Source: Bacillus rhizoplanae
Lineage (GTDB): Bacteria; Bacillota; Bacilli; Bacillales; Bacillaceae_G
Direction of reading: 5' to 3'
DNA length: 64,000 nt
Assembly: GCF_917563915.1 (NCBI RefSeq)
Contig: NZ_CAKJTI010000011.1
Location: forward strand, 32,219 to 96,218
Part shown: positions 43,290 through 52,165 of the stretch, piece by piece
Position numbering within the stretch: the stretch's first letter is position 1
Layout: the number at the start of each line of letters is the position of its first letter
The notes under the pieces: model-generated
What the model was told of the DNA's origin: nothing
Seen by the model: only the letters and a program-made list of their open reading frames with translations
Databases searched by the model: none
Position numbers and translations under genes: made by a program

Positions 43290-43444
43290 ATAAAGTGAAA
43301 CTTCCATCAGTGGGGGTTTTTTCATCCCCCACTGATGGTTAGTTGAACCAATCGGGCTTTTACGGGCAGTTATTCCCCACCTATCTTCTTCGCTTTTCTC
43401 TGAATCTTGAGGTGGGGGCTTACTGCCCGTTAATGCGGGATAAA
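43290..43444 (+). repeat. bcr1 element, best-preserved full copy (155 bp)
   Basis: Bounded by ATAAA at 43290-43294 and 43440-43444. It starts ATAAAGTGAAACTTCCATCA and ends GTTAATGCGGGATAAA, with strong internal pairings: CATCAGTGGGGG with CCCCCACTGATG, CGGGCAGT with ACTGCCCG and CCCCACCT with AGGTGGGG. It can fold as a long branched hairpin. Confidence 0.95.
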
Positions 43445-43470
43445 TCTAGAAAGTATGAGGAGTGAACCAT

Positions 43471-43809
43471 ATGGAAGAGCATCCAATTGCTAAAGAATTA
43501 CGAATGATAAGGGTATGTCTCGTTATACTCATCATCGTTACATTATTCTCAGGTGGAGTGAAAATGATTAAGCCTTCTTCAAACCATCAAGACGTTCCAC
43601 CTACAAATAACGAAGTATGTGACAAAAACAATATGACACAAATTAGAGACAATACATTCGTAGTTAGAAACACCGACCCTAAAAGCGGCGGTTACAATAC
43701 CGTTAAAATTTTTACATACAACCCACAAACAAACAAAATAACCCAAGTAAAAGAATTCAACTTTGAAAACTCCTTCACATATGTATATCTATTAAATCAA
43801 AGTGAATAG
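43471..43809 (+). CDS. Hypothetical membrane-anchored protein, 112 residues
   Basis: An N-terminal helix (RVCLVILIIVTLFSGGV, about 12-28) is followed by a polar outer domain of ~80 residues containing DNTFVVRNTDP and VKIFTYNPQTNKITQ. I recognise no family. GAGGAG lies eight bases before ATG 43471; a GTG three codons earlier is inside this region. A full bcr1 lies just upstream and a strong terminator just downstream. Confidence 0.65.
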   Translation: MEEHPIAKELRMIRVCLVILIIVTLFSGGVKMIKPSSNHQDVPPTNNEVCDKNNMTQIRDNTFVVRNTDPKSGGYNTVKIFTYNPQTNKITQVKEFNFENSFTYVYLLNQSE

Positions 43810-43814
43810 AAGTA

Positions 43815-43849
43815 TAAAAAAAAGAGATCGAGTAAGGATCTCTTTTTTT
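43815..43849 (+). terminator. Terminator
   Basis: AAAAAAAGAGATC and GATCTCTTTTTTT form a 13-bp stem around GAGTAAG. Confidence 0.85.
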
Positions 43850-43880
43850 AAAGACGTAAATCTAAGATAAACATTACAAG

Positions 43881-44057
43881 CTACGACTCACTTACATCCT
43901 TCCCAATGAAATGAGCACCAACTAAAATAAAAACAACAGATAGCGTCCAGCCAATAATCCCTGAATAAGGAAGGATACCTTTCAATAAAAAACTACTTAG
44001 TGCCGCACTGCTGCTCAGCAATAAACAGCTCACACCAATTTTTCTGTTTCTCGACAT
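43881..44057 (-). CDS. Small two-helix membrane protein, 58 residues
   Basis: It reads MSRNRKIGVSCLLLSSSAAL and later GWTLSVVFILVGAHFIGKDV, two likely membrane helices joined by LKGILPYSG. GAGGGAGAAAG precedes the ATG. No family recognised. Confidence 0.6.
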   Translation of the reverse strand: MSRNRKIGVSCLLLSSSAALSSFLLKGILPYSGIIGWTLSVVFILVGAHFIGKDVSES

Positions 44058-44239
44058 GCCGCTTTCTCCCTCTCCCGTTTATGAATTATATAATTGCCTT
44101 TATCCCTTTTAAAGCAAATTCTATAATCTATCAAAAAACAGCTTCGTTTTACGCGAATTCACCGCAAAGCTTTTCTAATGTTGTTTTCCATCACGGAAAC
44201 GAGTATCTATAAAAGTGAACATAGCCTACTTATAACTCA

Positions 44240-44668
44240 TTAATGATTCATATATGATAAAACAATGTTTCCAATCCATACGAAAACAATTAGCCAAATG
44301 ATAATGATAAGAAATCCTGTTATCCAATTCTTAGGTTTATTCACAAGTGATTTTTCCTCTATTTCCCTTTTACAATCCTCTAATACTTCTTCAGGGATAA
44401 GCCTTAACGCCAAGTAAACGCCTAAAGGAACAAGAATGAGATCGTCAAGATACCCTAAGATTGGAATAAAATCTGGAATTAGATCAATAGGACTGAAAGC
44501 ATAAGCAACAACAAGCATTGTAAATAACTTAGCATACCAAGGAACCCTTTCATCTTGATATGCCAAATACAGCACAAGAAGTTGTTTCTTTAAATTTTTA
44601 GCCCATTTTTTCATTTTTTGTATAATTGATAGCCCTTTTTCTTTTTGTACTCGTTTATTTTGATTCAA
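44240..44668 (-). CDS. YkvA-family (DUF1232) membrane protein
   Basis: A 142-residue protein with the DUF1232 core AYAFSPIDLIPDFIPILGYL and DDLILVPLGVYLALRLIP, then a C-terminal membrane helix (FLIIIIWLIVFVWIG). Function is unknown. I prefer TTG 44668, which has GAGGAG five bases upstream, over the ATG at 44689, which has no ribosome site. It is a single gene. Confidence 0.82.
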   Translation of the reverse strand: MNQNKRVQKEKGLSIIQKMKKWAKNLKKQLLVLYLAYQDERVPWYAKLFTMLVVAYAFSPIDLIPDFIPILGYLDDLILVPLGVYLALRLIPEEVLEDCKREIEEKSLVNKPKNWITGFLIIIIWLIVFVWIGNIVLSYMNH

Positions 44669-44699
44669 AATATCTCCTCTTCTTTTCATTTTTTTGTAG

Positions 44700-45185
44700 T
44701 TTTCTATTCTCTGAGAAGGAATAATATTAGAGATAACATGTTACCTCTTCAAGTGAAATAATATCATATATATATTTTATCTATATGTTTCGTTTATCTC
44801 AATTAAACTTAAACGATTGTAGCTTTGAAATAAAGTCACAATGTTTATAAAAAAGAGGTGATGAAATACGTTATCACACACTTTTTATCAAACTTAATTC
44901 AAAAGCTACAGTAGATTCTAACAAAAGGATAAAAAGTGTACCGTACACTTTTAGGAAATGTTTGTGGTAATCATTTTGGCAATTATTTTTGGTAACATTG
45001 TAATCCTTTGAATTTAAGCATCTTAATAATGATTGAATTAGTTACAAAAATTATGGTTTTTGGTAAATATCTATTAAAATGATTGCTTGAATCATGCGGA
45101 ATTGAATGGGCTGTTACATTTTCTGTAAGTTACTTTGCACTTCACGGTACGATTGCTCCTTCTACCCCTAATTGATTGATTATGC
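44700..45185. other. Intergenic region with palindrome and gene debris
   Basis: AAAAGTGTAC and GTACACTTTT form a near-perfect palindrome at 44933-44953. After it, short plus-strand frames (MFVVIILAIIFGNIVIL, MIELVTKIMVFGKYLLK, then ESCGIEWAVTFSVSYFA ending TPN) are broken by stops and look like one decayed membrane protein. I cannot name it. Confidence 0.3.
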
Positions 45186-45190
45186 GAAAG

Positions 45191-45235
45191 AAAAGCTCGC
45201 TTCTTATTAAAAAAAGCTAAGAAGTGAGCTTTTTT
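45191..45235. terminator. Terminator after tetR (45272-45880)
   Basis: AAAAGCTC(G)CTTCTTA and TAAGAAG(T)GAGCTTTT pair with one mismatch; T runs flank both sides. Confidence 0.7.
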
Positions 45236-45271
45236 GTTTACTACTGATAATGTGTAGATAAGTTATCGTTA

Positions 45272-45880
45272 TTAATTTTTTTTATTAGGTTCTTGGATTT
45301 GAAGCAGTTCAACAAAAACAATTAGCATGTCCTGTATTTGAATTCGATTGTCTACAAAATGTTGCAAATTAAATCCATTAAAAAGAGCCATTCCTGCTGT
45401 TGCTAAAGTTCTAGCATTTAATGGACTCCCGATTATACCTTTGTCCTTCATTTTCTGAAAAAAATGTGTAAGGAATGATCTCCATTCCTCCATCTGGAGA
45501 ATAAGCATTTCTTTTATTTGAGGTAATTCATTAGAAATCATACATCCTTGGAGAAGCATAGGAGAAGACCCTTTTTCATAAGCCTCATTCACCAAACGCA
45601 TAGAATATTCTTTAAATTTATTTAGCAAATCACAATCTTTTTGGGCAAGAACTTCCTTTAAATCCTCAAAATAAAAATCAATACCTTCTTTTATCAGTTT
45701 CAACAAAAACTCCTCTTTATTGGAAAAATGAGCATAAAAACCACCTTTAGAATAACCCGCATGTTTCACAATCTGATCAATGCTTGTACTAGAATAGCCT
45801 TGTTTAGAAAACAATTTAATTCCTGATTGCATTAATTTGTTGATGGTGTTTTCTGATTGTTTCTGATGATAATTTACCAT
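45272..45880 (-). CDS. TetR/AcrR-family regulator
   Basis: A 202-residue repressor. The N-terminal helix-turn-helix is LFSKQGYSSTSIDQIVKHAG and YSKGGFYAHFSNKEEFLLKL. The C-terminal domain resembles the YcdC/TetR_C groups. ATG 45880 follows AAAGGAGAGG; the longer frame to 45943 has no ribosome site. It diverges from a secreted protein gene; a palindrome lies between the starts and is its likely operator. Confidence 0.88.
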   Translation of the reverse strand: MVNYHQKQSENTINKLMQSGIKLFSKQGYSSTSIDQIVKHAGYSKGGFYAHFSNKEEFLLKLIKEGIDFYFEDLKEVLAQKDCDLLNKFKEYSMRLVNEAYEKGSSPMLLQGCMISNELPQIKEMLILQMEEWRSFLTHFFQKMKDKGIIGSPLNARTLATAGMALFNGFNLQHFVDNRIQIQDMLIVFVELLQIQEPNKKN

Positions 45881-45957
45881 AGCAACCTCTCCTTTTTTAA
45901 AGAAAACTGAATATTCCATTAATATTAACACATTCCTCATCATATAATAAATTAATT

Positions 45958-45977
45958 AATACCGACTAGTTGGTATT
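45958..45977. promoter_or_regulatory. TetR-type operator palindrome
   Basis: AATACCGACTAGTTGGTATT is a 20-bp palindrome with one mismatched pair. ACCGACTAGT-like sequences are typical TetR-family sites. It lies 78 bases from the tetR start and 50 from the secreted protein start. Confidence 0.65.
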
Positions 45978-46026
45978 ATGTGCAGAATAATATTTTTCAA
46001 GTCAAAATGGGAGAGGAGGAATGATC

Positions 46027-46428
46027 ATGAAAAAGTTTAAAATGAGTGTCGTGGCATTGGTAGCTGCGTTGTTGGTACCTTCTTCTACATTTGCAAACAC
46101 CATAGACCCTTTGGGTGCTGGGGAATGGGATTACTTAGGAGAAGAAACTCTTTATTCTAATGGTGCTGAAAGTCATGTGTATGCCTCTGGTGGTGGAGAT
46201 TATAAGATTTGTCGGGATCCTTACGTGGGTCCAGCTGGTGAGTTAAAAGTTGAATTATGGGAGTACGATCCTGATAGTTATAATGATTATGTAGGAACAA
46301 GATATATAGCACGAGGCAAATGTGGGGTTTTCACAAATATTGGTCGCTTTGTTGATGGAGGAAATCAAGCGGAATTTTTTGCGAAATCAAGGTCTAGCAG
46401 TACGATGCGTTTAATCTTTTTTGATTAA
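46027..46428 (+). CDS. Secreted protein of unknown function, 133 residues
   Basis: A signal peptide (KMSVVALVAALLVPSSTFAN, cleavage after TFA) precedes a ~108-residue mature domain with GAGEWDYLGEETLYSNGAES and a pair of Cys (KICRD and RGKCGVF) that could form a disulfide. It resembles small exported Bacillus proteins, but I name no family. ATG 46027 has AGGAGG seven bases upstream; an ATG two codons earlier is too close to it. It is probably controlled by the divergent TetR protein. Confidence 0.75.
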   Translation: MKKFKMSVVALVAALLVPSSTFANTIDPLGAGEWDYLGEETLYSNGAESHVYASGGGDYKICRDPYVGPAGELKVELWEYDPDSYNDYVGTRYIARGKCGVFTNIGRFVDGGNQAEFFAKSRSSSTMRLIFFD

Positions 46429-46429
46429 T

Positions 46430-46861
46430 TCACTAACCGAATGAAAAAAAGGACCTGGGATTGATTCGTAAAGGCTAAAATGAAGGATGGTAAAGATCGA
46501 GCTGATAGGTTGCAGGGTAAAGCATCGTTTTAAAAGTATTTTTGGTCTTTTGATGATAAATTTTTTCTACTAGTTGAGTGGAATGAATAGGGTTACGATG
46601 TTTATAAAAAAGATGCGACGTTTTGATGTTTTTAAAGAACTCTAAGTGAGTTTTAATCAAACTTTTTTATAAAACGGAATGTTCATTCAAAAAGATAAGA
46701 ATCCATTTTGATCAAAGTTTTTTTCAAAATGGATTCTTTTTTGTGCCGTAGAATATGGGGTTTCTGAACGTTTTTGATTAAACTTTATTTTAAAGATACA
46801 ACGATCGGTTTCTAGAATTGGGAATGTCATTGAAATTTTCCTTTATTCTGTTTTTCATTTA
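46430..46861. other. Intergenic region with hairpin
   Basis: AAGAATCCATTTTGA and TCAAAATGGATTCTT (46697-46742) form a 15-bp stem followed by TTTTTG, a strong terminator far from any gene. Between 46470 and 46640 stop-interrupted plus-strand frames such as KMKDGKDRADRLQGK suggest a decayed gene. Nothing else is supported. Confidence 0.4.
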
Positions 46862-47365
46862 TTATAGTAAATGCAATGCCATTATAATATTATCTGCATA
46901 TTGTCCGTTCTCAAATTTAATATGCTTTTTCTCTCTACCTTCTTCTTTGAAACCTATTTTTTCATATACTTTTATCGCTCGTTTATTTGTTGATAAAACA
47001 CCTAAACAAATTTTTTCTATGCCATCTTGTGTTTTTGCCCAATCTACTAATTGTAAAAGCATTTTTGTTCCTACACCTTGATTGCGATAATCATCAAAAA
47101 TCCCCATTCCAAATGAGCCAGTATGATTTAAGCGCTTCATTGTGTTTCTGTTAAATGTTAAAAAACCGACAATACGTCCACTCTCTTCCGCAACGAATGT
47201 TACACCGCCCTGCTGACTATTTGTAATTGTTTTCTTTCGCTGCATTTCAGTATCTACATGAAATTCTTCACTTGTAGGAATGAAAAACTCCTTTTGAGAG
47301 ATAATGCTTTTTCGAATAAATAAAATGCCCTCTGCGTCTTTTTCTGTTGCCTCTCTTATGAACAA
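46862..47365 (-). CDS. GNAT-family N-acetyltransferase
   Basis: A 167-residue acetyl-CoA-dependent transferase. MFIREATEKDAEGILFIRK is the usual GNAT opening, and FDDYRNQGVGTKMLLQLV is motif A with the acetyl-CoA loop (R/Q-x-x-G-x-G). NKRAIKVYEKIGFKEEGR is motif B. It resembles RimI/PhnO-like amine acetyltransferases; the acceptor is unknown. The start is a TTG with GGAGGG six bases upstream. Confidence 0.87.
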   Translation of the reverse strand: MFIREATEKDAEGILFIRKSIISQKEFFIPTSEEFHVDTEMQRKKTITNSQQGGVTFVAEESGRIVGFLTFNRNTMKRLNHTGSFGMGIFDDYRNQGVGTKMLLQLVDWAKTQDGIEKICLGVLSTNKRAIKVYEKIGFKEEGREKKHIKFENGQYADNIIMALHLL

Positions 47366-47514
47366 TCCAATCCCTCCAATACATTTTATCTACATGTTCA
47401 ATTTAGCTTTTTTGTATTTCTCTGTACCTTTGCTGTATTAAACTCTTTGGAATGTATTCATTTTAGACAACAACTCTTGTAAATCATCAATTAAATCTAA
47501 TTATATAAAAAATA

Positions 47515-47554
47515 AAAGGTAATAGATATAATACATAAATAATATCTATTACCC
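47515..47554 (-). terminator. Terminator-like hairpin after the SH3-like remnant
   Basis: AAAGGTAATAGATAT and ATATCTATTACCCTTT pair with one bulge; the minus strand continues TTTTATTTTTTATAT. Confidence 0.65.
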
Positions 47555-47583
47555 TTTTAATCTTGTTATCAGTTTTAATATCT

Positions 47584-47709
47584 TTAGTACCACTTCTCCC
47601 ATTTTTCTGGTCCAGTGTATTTTTCACCTACAATGAATAACTGTCCCTTCACTAAAGTAATAGGATTAGGATAATTCGTTCTATACCTATGTATGACTAA
47701 ATAATCCAA
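47584..47709 (-). pseudogene. Truncated SH3-like domain protein
   Basis: A 41-codon frame from TTG 47709, with AGAGGGG upstream, encoding DYLVIHRYRTNYPNPITLVK then GQLFIVGEKYTGPEKWEKWY before TAA. It matches the first half of small bacterial SH3-like proteins (YPNPI...VGEKYTGPExWxxWYYC), which run on for another 30 or more residues. The C-terminal half is missing, so the barrel cannot close. Confidence 0.55.
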
Positions 47710-47786
47710 TATTCATCCCCTCTTTCTTATTTCTAAGACGCTGCATAAAAAGAAGCAAATTGTATCCACAGTTAATTCAAGAATCA

Positions 47787-48353
47787 TTATTTTGACTCTT
47801 TCACTTTCACAGGCATACTTCCAATCACATTCGCTCCATTTTTTAAAGTTATTTTTACATTTCCTGCTTCTTTAAACGTATAAGGAGACAACTCATAAAT
47901 TTCTTTTATTTTAAATTTCTGATTCAAGTCTTGTATAGATTCAGCCGTAAGCAAAGACATTTTAGGTTCCCAAACTTCTTCTTTTCCAGATGGATACGTG
48001 ATGAGCATTCGAACATCTGCTGGGTGAATATCTTTCCAAAGTATTATATACATTTGCGTTTCTTGCCCTTTTTTAATCAATGTATCCGAATAATACCCTA
48101 ACTCTCCAATGTTTCCAAAAACAGTATATTTCTCACTATTTACTGTAATATCAATATACGGGAGTTTATATGTCATTTTATGATATATTCCGTAAGCTGT
48201 ACAAAAGATAGAAATAATCGTAAGTCCTAGAAGAAATTTTTTTAGTTGCTTCCCTTGAAAACTTACCATCATAACTGAATTTGGAGCGAATTTTTCTGCT
48301 AATAAAAAAACAAGGATCACAATTAAAATTCCAATCCCAATAAAAATATACAT
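47787..48353 (-). CDS. Hypothetical two-helix membrane protein, 188 residues
   Basis: Helix one is MYIFIGIGILIVILVFLL, then a polar loop and helix two (FLLGLTIISIFCTAYGIY, about residues 38-56), leaving ~130 residues outside with YIDITVNSEKYTVFGNIGEL and an end like a beta-sandwich (VKITLKNGANVIGSMPVKV). No family recognised. ATG 48353 follows GGGAGGG; the frame back to 48470 lacks a start signal. Confidence 0.7.
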   Translation of the reverse strand: MYIFIGIGILIVILVFLLAEKFAPNSVMMVSFQGKQLKKFLLGLTIISIFCTAYGIYHKMTYKLPYIDITVNSEKYTVFGNIGELGYYSDTLIKKGQETQMYIILWKDIHPADVRMLITYPSGKEEVWEPKMSLLTAESIQDLNQKFKIKEIYELSPYTFKEAGNVKITLKNGANVIGSMPVKVKESK

Positions 48354-48605
48354 ACAATTCCCTCCCGCTCGATATATGTAAATTGCACCTCTTATAACGC
48401 TTTTTCTCACCGCTCCCTCGTTTTCCTTCCTTATCACAATGAAAAAAATTTTGAAAGTGAAGAAACTCACTCTTCTACAGCGATAAATATTACTTACAAG
48501 ATGTTTTCTCTAAAATAATATGTATATGAGGGGTCTTATAAAATTAGAAAAGAACAGGCCGTTTATTTTCGAAAAAGATAAACATAATAAATTTTTATCC
48601 ATGTA

Positions 48606-48638
48606 AAAATGGAGCCGTAATACGTACAGCTCCATTTT
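48606..48638 (-). terminator. Terminator after alcohol dehydrogenase-like gene
   Basis: AAAATGGAGC and GCTCCATTTT form a 10-bp stem, with TTACATGG-type sequence and T-rich DNA following on the minus strand. Confidence 0.7.
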
Positions 48639-48663
48639 CCATATACAATATTCGTTTATATTT

Positions 48664-49683
48664 TTAAAATGTTTCTAATACGATTTTCCCAACCGTACTT
48701 CCTGTTTCAATCATCGCATGCGCTTTTCTAATATTAGCAGCGTGAATTGGCGATAATGTCTTGTTTAATGTTGTCTTAATAATATTTTGCTCAAGCAATT
48801 CACTCACTTGATTTAATAAAAGATGTTGGTTAATCATATCTTCTGTTTCGTACATAGGTCGTGTAAACATGAATTCCCAAACAAATGTAGCACTTTTACT
48901 TTTTAATAAACCTAATGCTAATGGTTTCTCATTTTCTACAATAGAACAAATCCCGCCTTGTGGTTTGATTACTTCTGCCATACCGTTCCAATGTTGATCT
49001 GTATTATTTAAGCAAAAAATGTAATCAACTTCTGCTATTTCAATCTGTGACAATTGTTCTTTAAATGATTTATGGTGATTGATCACATAATCAGCACCTA
49101 AGTTTTCTACCCAATCTTTCGTTTCAGTTCGAGAGGCTGTTGTAATGACATTAAGACCCGCCCATTTCGCTAATTGTATCGCAATAGATCCTACACCACC
49201 TGCGCCGCCAATGATTAAAATATTTTTGGATTTATTCTTTTCCTTATTATTAAAATCAATTGCTAAACGTTCAAACATTCCTTCCCACGCTGTAATAGCT
49301 GTTAAAGGTATAGCAGCTGATTGTGCGTGAGTTAAATTTTTCGGTTTTGTTCCAACAATTCTTTCATCTACTACATGATATTCACTGTATGTACCAGGTC
49401 TTGTAATACTCCCTGCATAGAAAACTTCATCACCCGGTTGAAATAATGTACAATCTTCGCCAACTTCTACAACAACACCACTAGCATCCCATCCAAGTAT
49501 TTTCGGCTCTTCTTCTTTCTTATCTTTTGGCGCTCGAACTTTTGTATCAACGGGATTAACAGAAATGGCATGGATTTTAACGAGTAAGTCCCTTCCTTTC
49601 GGCATAGGTCTTGGTAATTCAATATCAATCAAACTGTTCTCATTTTCGATTGGTAAATATTCTAATAAACCAATTGCTTTCAT
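48664..49683 (-). CDS. MDR-family alcohol dehydrogenase/quinone reductase
   Basis: A 339-residue medium-chain dehydrogenase, similar to YogA-type zinc-binding alcohol dehydrogenase family proteins. The catalytic domain holds KIHAISVNPVDTKVR and GWDASGVVVEVG, and the NADPH site reads IIGGAGGVGSIAIQLAK. The Cys/His zinc ligands of true alcohol dehydrogenases are not evident, so quinone reduction is more likely. ATG 49683 follows GGAGGAAATGAAC. It diverges from an HxlR regulator that probably senses its substrate. Confidence 0.87.
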   Translation of the reverse strand: MKAIGLLEYLPIENENSLIDIELPRPMPKGRDLLVKIHAISVNPVDTKVRAPKDKKEEEPKILGWDASGVVVEVGEDCTLFQPGDEVFYAGSITRPGTYSEYHVVDERIVGTKPKNLTHAQSAAIPLTAITAWEGMFERLAIDFNNKEKNKSKNILIIGGAGGVGSIAIQLAKWAGLNVITTASRTETKDWVENLGADYVINHHKSFKEQLSQIEIAEVDYIFCLNNTDQHWNGMAEVIKPQGGICSIVENEKPLALGLLKSKSATFVWEFMFTRPMYETEDMINQHLLLNQVSELLEQNIIKTTLNKTLSPIHAANIRKAHAMIETGSTVGKIVLETF

Positions 49684-49825
49684 GTTCATTTCCTCCACTT
49701 CATAAAATCTGTCTTCCCTTTCAATTATAGATAACTAAATTAAATTATGTAAGAAGGCACATTCATGTAGTATAGTATCATTAGTGTTACCATCAATATA
49801 AATATTACTATGGAGTGCTATATTT

Positions 49826-50182
49826 ATGAGGAATAGAAAAAGCGGTTATGGTTGCCAGGAGGGTTGTCCTGTTGAAATAACACTAGATGTTATCGGCGGA
49901 AAATGGAAAGGTGTTATTTTGTATCATCTATTAGATGAAAAAAAGCGTTTCAATGAGTTGCGAAGGCTCATTCCCGGCATTACACAGCGAATGTTATCTT
50001 TACAATTAAGCGAACTAGAAAACGACGGAATTGTACATAGAAAAGTTTACCCAGAGGTTCCCCCTAAAGTAGAGTATTCTTTAACTGATTTCGGAAGAAC
50101 GCTAGAGCCGATTATTGTTCAAATGAGGAATTGGGGAAAAATGTACAAATCTAGATTAGTGGAAAAATCAGAAACACTATAA
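49826..50182 (+). CDS. HxlR-family transcription regulator
   Basis: A 118-residue winged helix protein: [20 protein letters not shown], then [20 protein letters not shown] and [16 protein letters not shown]. Two N-terminal Cys, C10 and C14, are placed where redox- and quinone-sensing relatives carry a reactive Cys. It diverges from a quinone reductase-like gene, the usual arrangement for such sensors. I see no convincing operator in the 142-base gap. Confidence 0.88.
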   Translation: MRNRKSGYGCQEGCPVEITLDVIGGKWKGVILYHLLDEKKRFNELRRLIPGITQRMLSLQLSELENDGIVHRKVYPEVPPKVEYSLTDFGRTLEPIIVQMRNWGKMYKSRLVEKSETL

Positions 50183-50281
50183 TAATAACTGTTTAATCCA
50201 CATGTTTTCTTGCAATAACATAATAATTTTTTAGCACATACAAGCTATGAGTTATATTAAGTCACAATGCAAGATTAAATG

Positions 50282-50317
50282 AAAATAGGAAGCTAAATTA
50301 TGTCAGCTTCCTATTTT
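50282..50317 (+). terminator. Terminator downstream of hxlR-type gene
   Basis: AAAATAGGAAGCT and AGCTTCCTATTTT make a 13-bp stem with a 10-base loop, followed by TTGATG. Confidence 0.75.
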
Positions 50318-50410
50318 TGATGTAAAATAAATAACTTTGTGACAGTTGTCTAGTAACAATAATTACGTATACTCATAACACGAACCGAGCACATAAATAT
50401 CCCCTATCAC

Positions 50411-51082
50411 TTAAACTCTTTGAAGTATATTAACTATAGATAACAACTCTTGTAAATCATCGATTACATGTTCATCTGTAAACGGATTTCCCCAAAACGC
50501 ATCCTTTTTCCATATTGCATGCATTCCTACATTTCGAGCTCCTATTACATCATTCTCTGGATGATCGCCTACATACACACTTTCTTCAGGAGTAACACCT
50601 AATCTACCTAAAGCTCTTAGGAAGATTTCAGCTTGTGGTTTTTTAAGCCCCTCTTGCTCTGACACTAATATGACATCCATATACTTATCAATCCCTAGAG
50701 CACGAATATTCAGTAGCTGGAATTCAGTGAATCCATTTGTGATTATGCCTAATGATATTCCTCTATTTTTAAGCTCTTGTAATACGTGCCCCATGTTAGA
50801 AAAAGGAGTACAGTGATGTTGAAAGTTGTTTATGTAATCCTCTAATAACTGCTCCCAAGTTAAACTAGAAATAGAATATTCTCGAAGTAATTGCTCATAT
50901 ACTTTGTCTTTCCAAACATAGCCCTTATTATCTAATTCAATAAATCGATTTACATATTGCTCTTCAGACACATCTTTTAGCTCATCGATATATCTCTTAT
51001 ATTGATCTTTAATAAAAAGTTTAAGAGAACGATCTCTATCTAATAGAGTTCCATCTAAATCGAAAATAACAGCTTTAACCAT
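50411..51082 (-). CDS. HAD-superfamily hydrolase
   Basis: A 223-residue phosphatase-like protein. Motif I is VIFDLDGTLLD (nucleophile D8), motif II GIITNGFT, motif III KKPQAEIF and motif IV YVGDHPENDVIGA. The cap is C1-type, as in YjjG-type nucleotidases or epoxide hydrolase-like HADs. The substrate is unknown. AGGAG precedes the ATG. It starts 29 bases after the GrpB-family gene, so the two form an operon. Confidence 0.88.
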   Translation of the reverse strand: MVKAVIFDLDGTLLDRDRSLKLFIKDQYKRYIDELKDVSEEQYVNRFIELDNKGYVWKDKVYEQLLREYSISSLTWEQLLEDYINNFQHHCTPFSNMGHVLQELKNRGISLGIITNGFTEFQLLNIRALGIDKYMDVILVSEQEGLKKPQAEIFLRALGRLGVTPEESVYVGDHPENDVIGARNVGMHAIWKKDAFWGNPFTDEHVIDDLQELLSIVNILQRV

Positions 51083-51111
51083 TCTTTCTCCTCCCCTTAC
51101 TTAAGCGCCTG

Positions 51112-51657
51112 TTACGCATCTGATTTTGGAGGAATCCAACCAATATTTTGACTCCATTTATCCGCTTTTCTTAAAATCTCCCAAATCAGAAAATCTTTTG
51201 CTTCTGTGTACCTGTGTCGGTCATTTTCGTACTCTTTCGCTAGTTTATATTTTAAGTCTTCATATCGTTTACAGTCTTCTGGATGATTGCGCATATAGTC
51301 TCTAAATAAGAGCGCAAGTTGCTCAGGCCAACTCCCTTCACGTCGCACATGTATATGTGTTCTCCTATTGCCAGAAGCTTCACGGAAATAACGTTTAGAA
51401 CGATCTAAATTATCTGCTCGATAAATAAATCCTAAACTTTCTAGAGGTTCCCTAAAAGAATCCAATAATTCTAAGGTTTTTACAGAAATTTGCACATCAA
51501 TAATTGGTTTTGCCGCTAAACCCGGTATCGATGTAGAACCAATATGGTCAATTCTTATCGCAACGTCCCCTAAAGCAGTTCTTAACGAATCACCTAGATT
51601 TTGAAACTCTCTTGGCCACTCACTTTTATAAGGTACTACAATAATTTTATCTGACAT
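51112..51657 (-). CDS. GrpB-family (UPF0157) protein
   Basis: A 181-residue protein with the GrpB core IRIDHIGSTSIPGLAAKPII and DVQISVKTLE, a nucleotidyltransferase-like fold. Members include fused dephospho-CoA kinase partners, but free-standing copies lack a known function. GGGGAGG precedes the ATG. It is the first gene of a two-gene unit with the HAD hydrolase. Confidence 0.87.
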   Translation of the reverse strand: MSDKIIVVPYKSEWPREFQNLGDSLRTALGDVAIRIDHIGSTSIPGLAAKPIIDVQISVKTLELLDSFREPLESLGFIYRADNLDRSKRYFREASGNRRTHIHVRREGSWPEQLALLFRDYMRNHPEDCKRYEDLKYKLAKEYENDRHRYTEAKDFLIWEILRKADKWSQNIGWIPPKSDA

Positions 51658-51862
51658 TCAAATTCCTCCCCAAATCCGCCTTACACTCTAAATCATATCA
51701 AGTTCTTATTATGTATCCCCTATTACACATCAATATCTTACTATAGATAATCCTAATGATATGAATTTCACAGGAGTAAAAAATACATTTCTATCATACC
51801 TAAAGGATTTTAACTGTAAATTGAAGTATGGAAATATGTATACTATTGAAGGAGGCAGGAGA

Positions 51863-52165
51863 ATGGAGATTAATTGGATACAATTGTTGTTTTGGCCTTT
51901 TATGATTGCCTCCATTATTTTTTCACTGTTTGGAATATATTTTAGAAAATCCAGCCCTTTGATGATTTCTGCAGTACTCATTATACCTTTATCACTCTAT
52001 TTGGTCGGATCTCCCCTATTTTCTGTGTGGGGACTCATTTTACCTTTTCTTTATGTGGGTGCAGCACAATCAATAAAAAAACAAAAAGTTTGGTTATCAA
52101 TCTTGTTTTCCATACCTGTTTATTTCTTAATTGGATGGCTTGGGTATACAGTACTAACTCAGTAA
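51863..52165 (+). CDS. Hypothetical three-helix membrane protein, 100 residues
   Basis: Three hydrophobic segments: LLFWPFMIASIIFSLFGIYF, PLMISAVLIIPLSLYLVG and WLSILFSIPVYFLIGWLGY. GAAGGAGG lies before ATG 51863; a longer frame back to 51761 has no such signal. Its 3' end overlaps the convergent phosphatase gene by seven bases. No family recognised. Confidence 0.7.
   Translation: MEINWIQLLFWPFMIASIIFSLFGIYFRKSSPLMISAVLIIPLSLYLVGSPLFSVWGLILPFLYVGAAQSIKKQKVWLSILFSIPVYFLIGWLGYTVLTQ

Noticed and set aside
44862-44920. Short peptide frame MKYVITHFLSNLIQKLQ that could be a signalling peptide
   Set aside because: GAGGTG abuts the ATG without spacing, and there is no nearby receptor or secretion signal.
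46475-46660. 61-residue minus-strand frame
   Set aside because: No ribosome site and unlike any protein; the opposite strand holds stop-broken gene debris, so this is probably an antisense frame.
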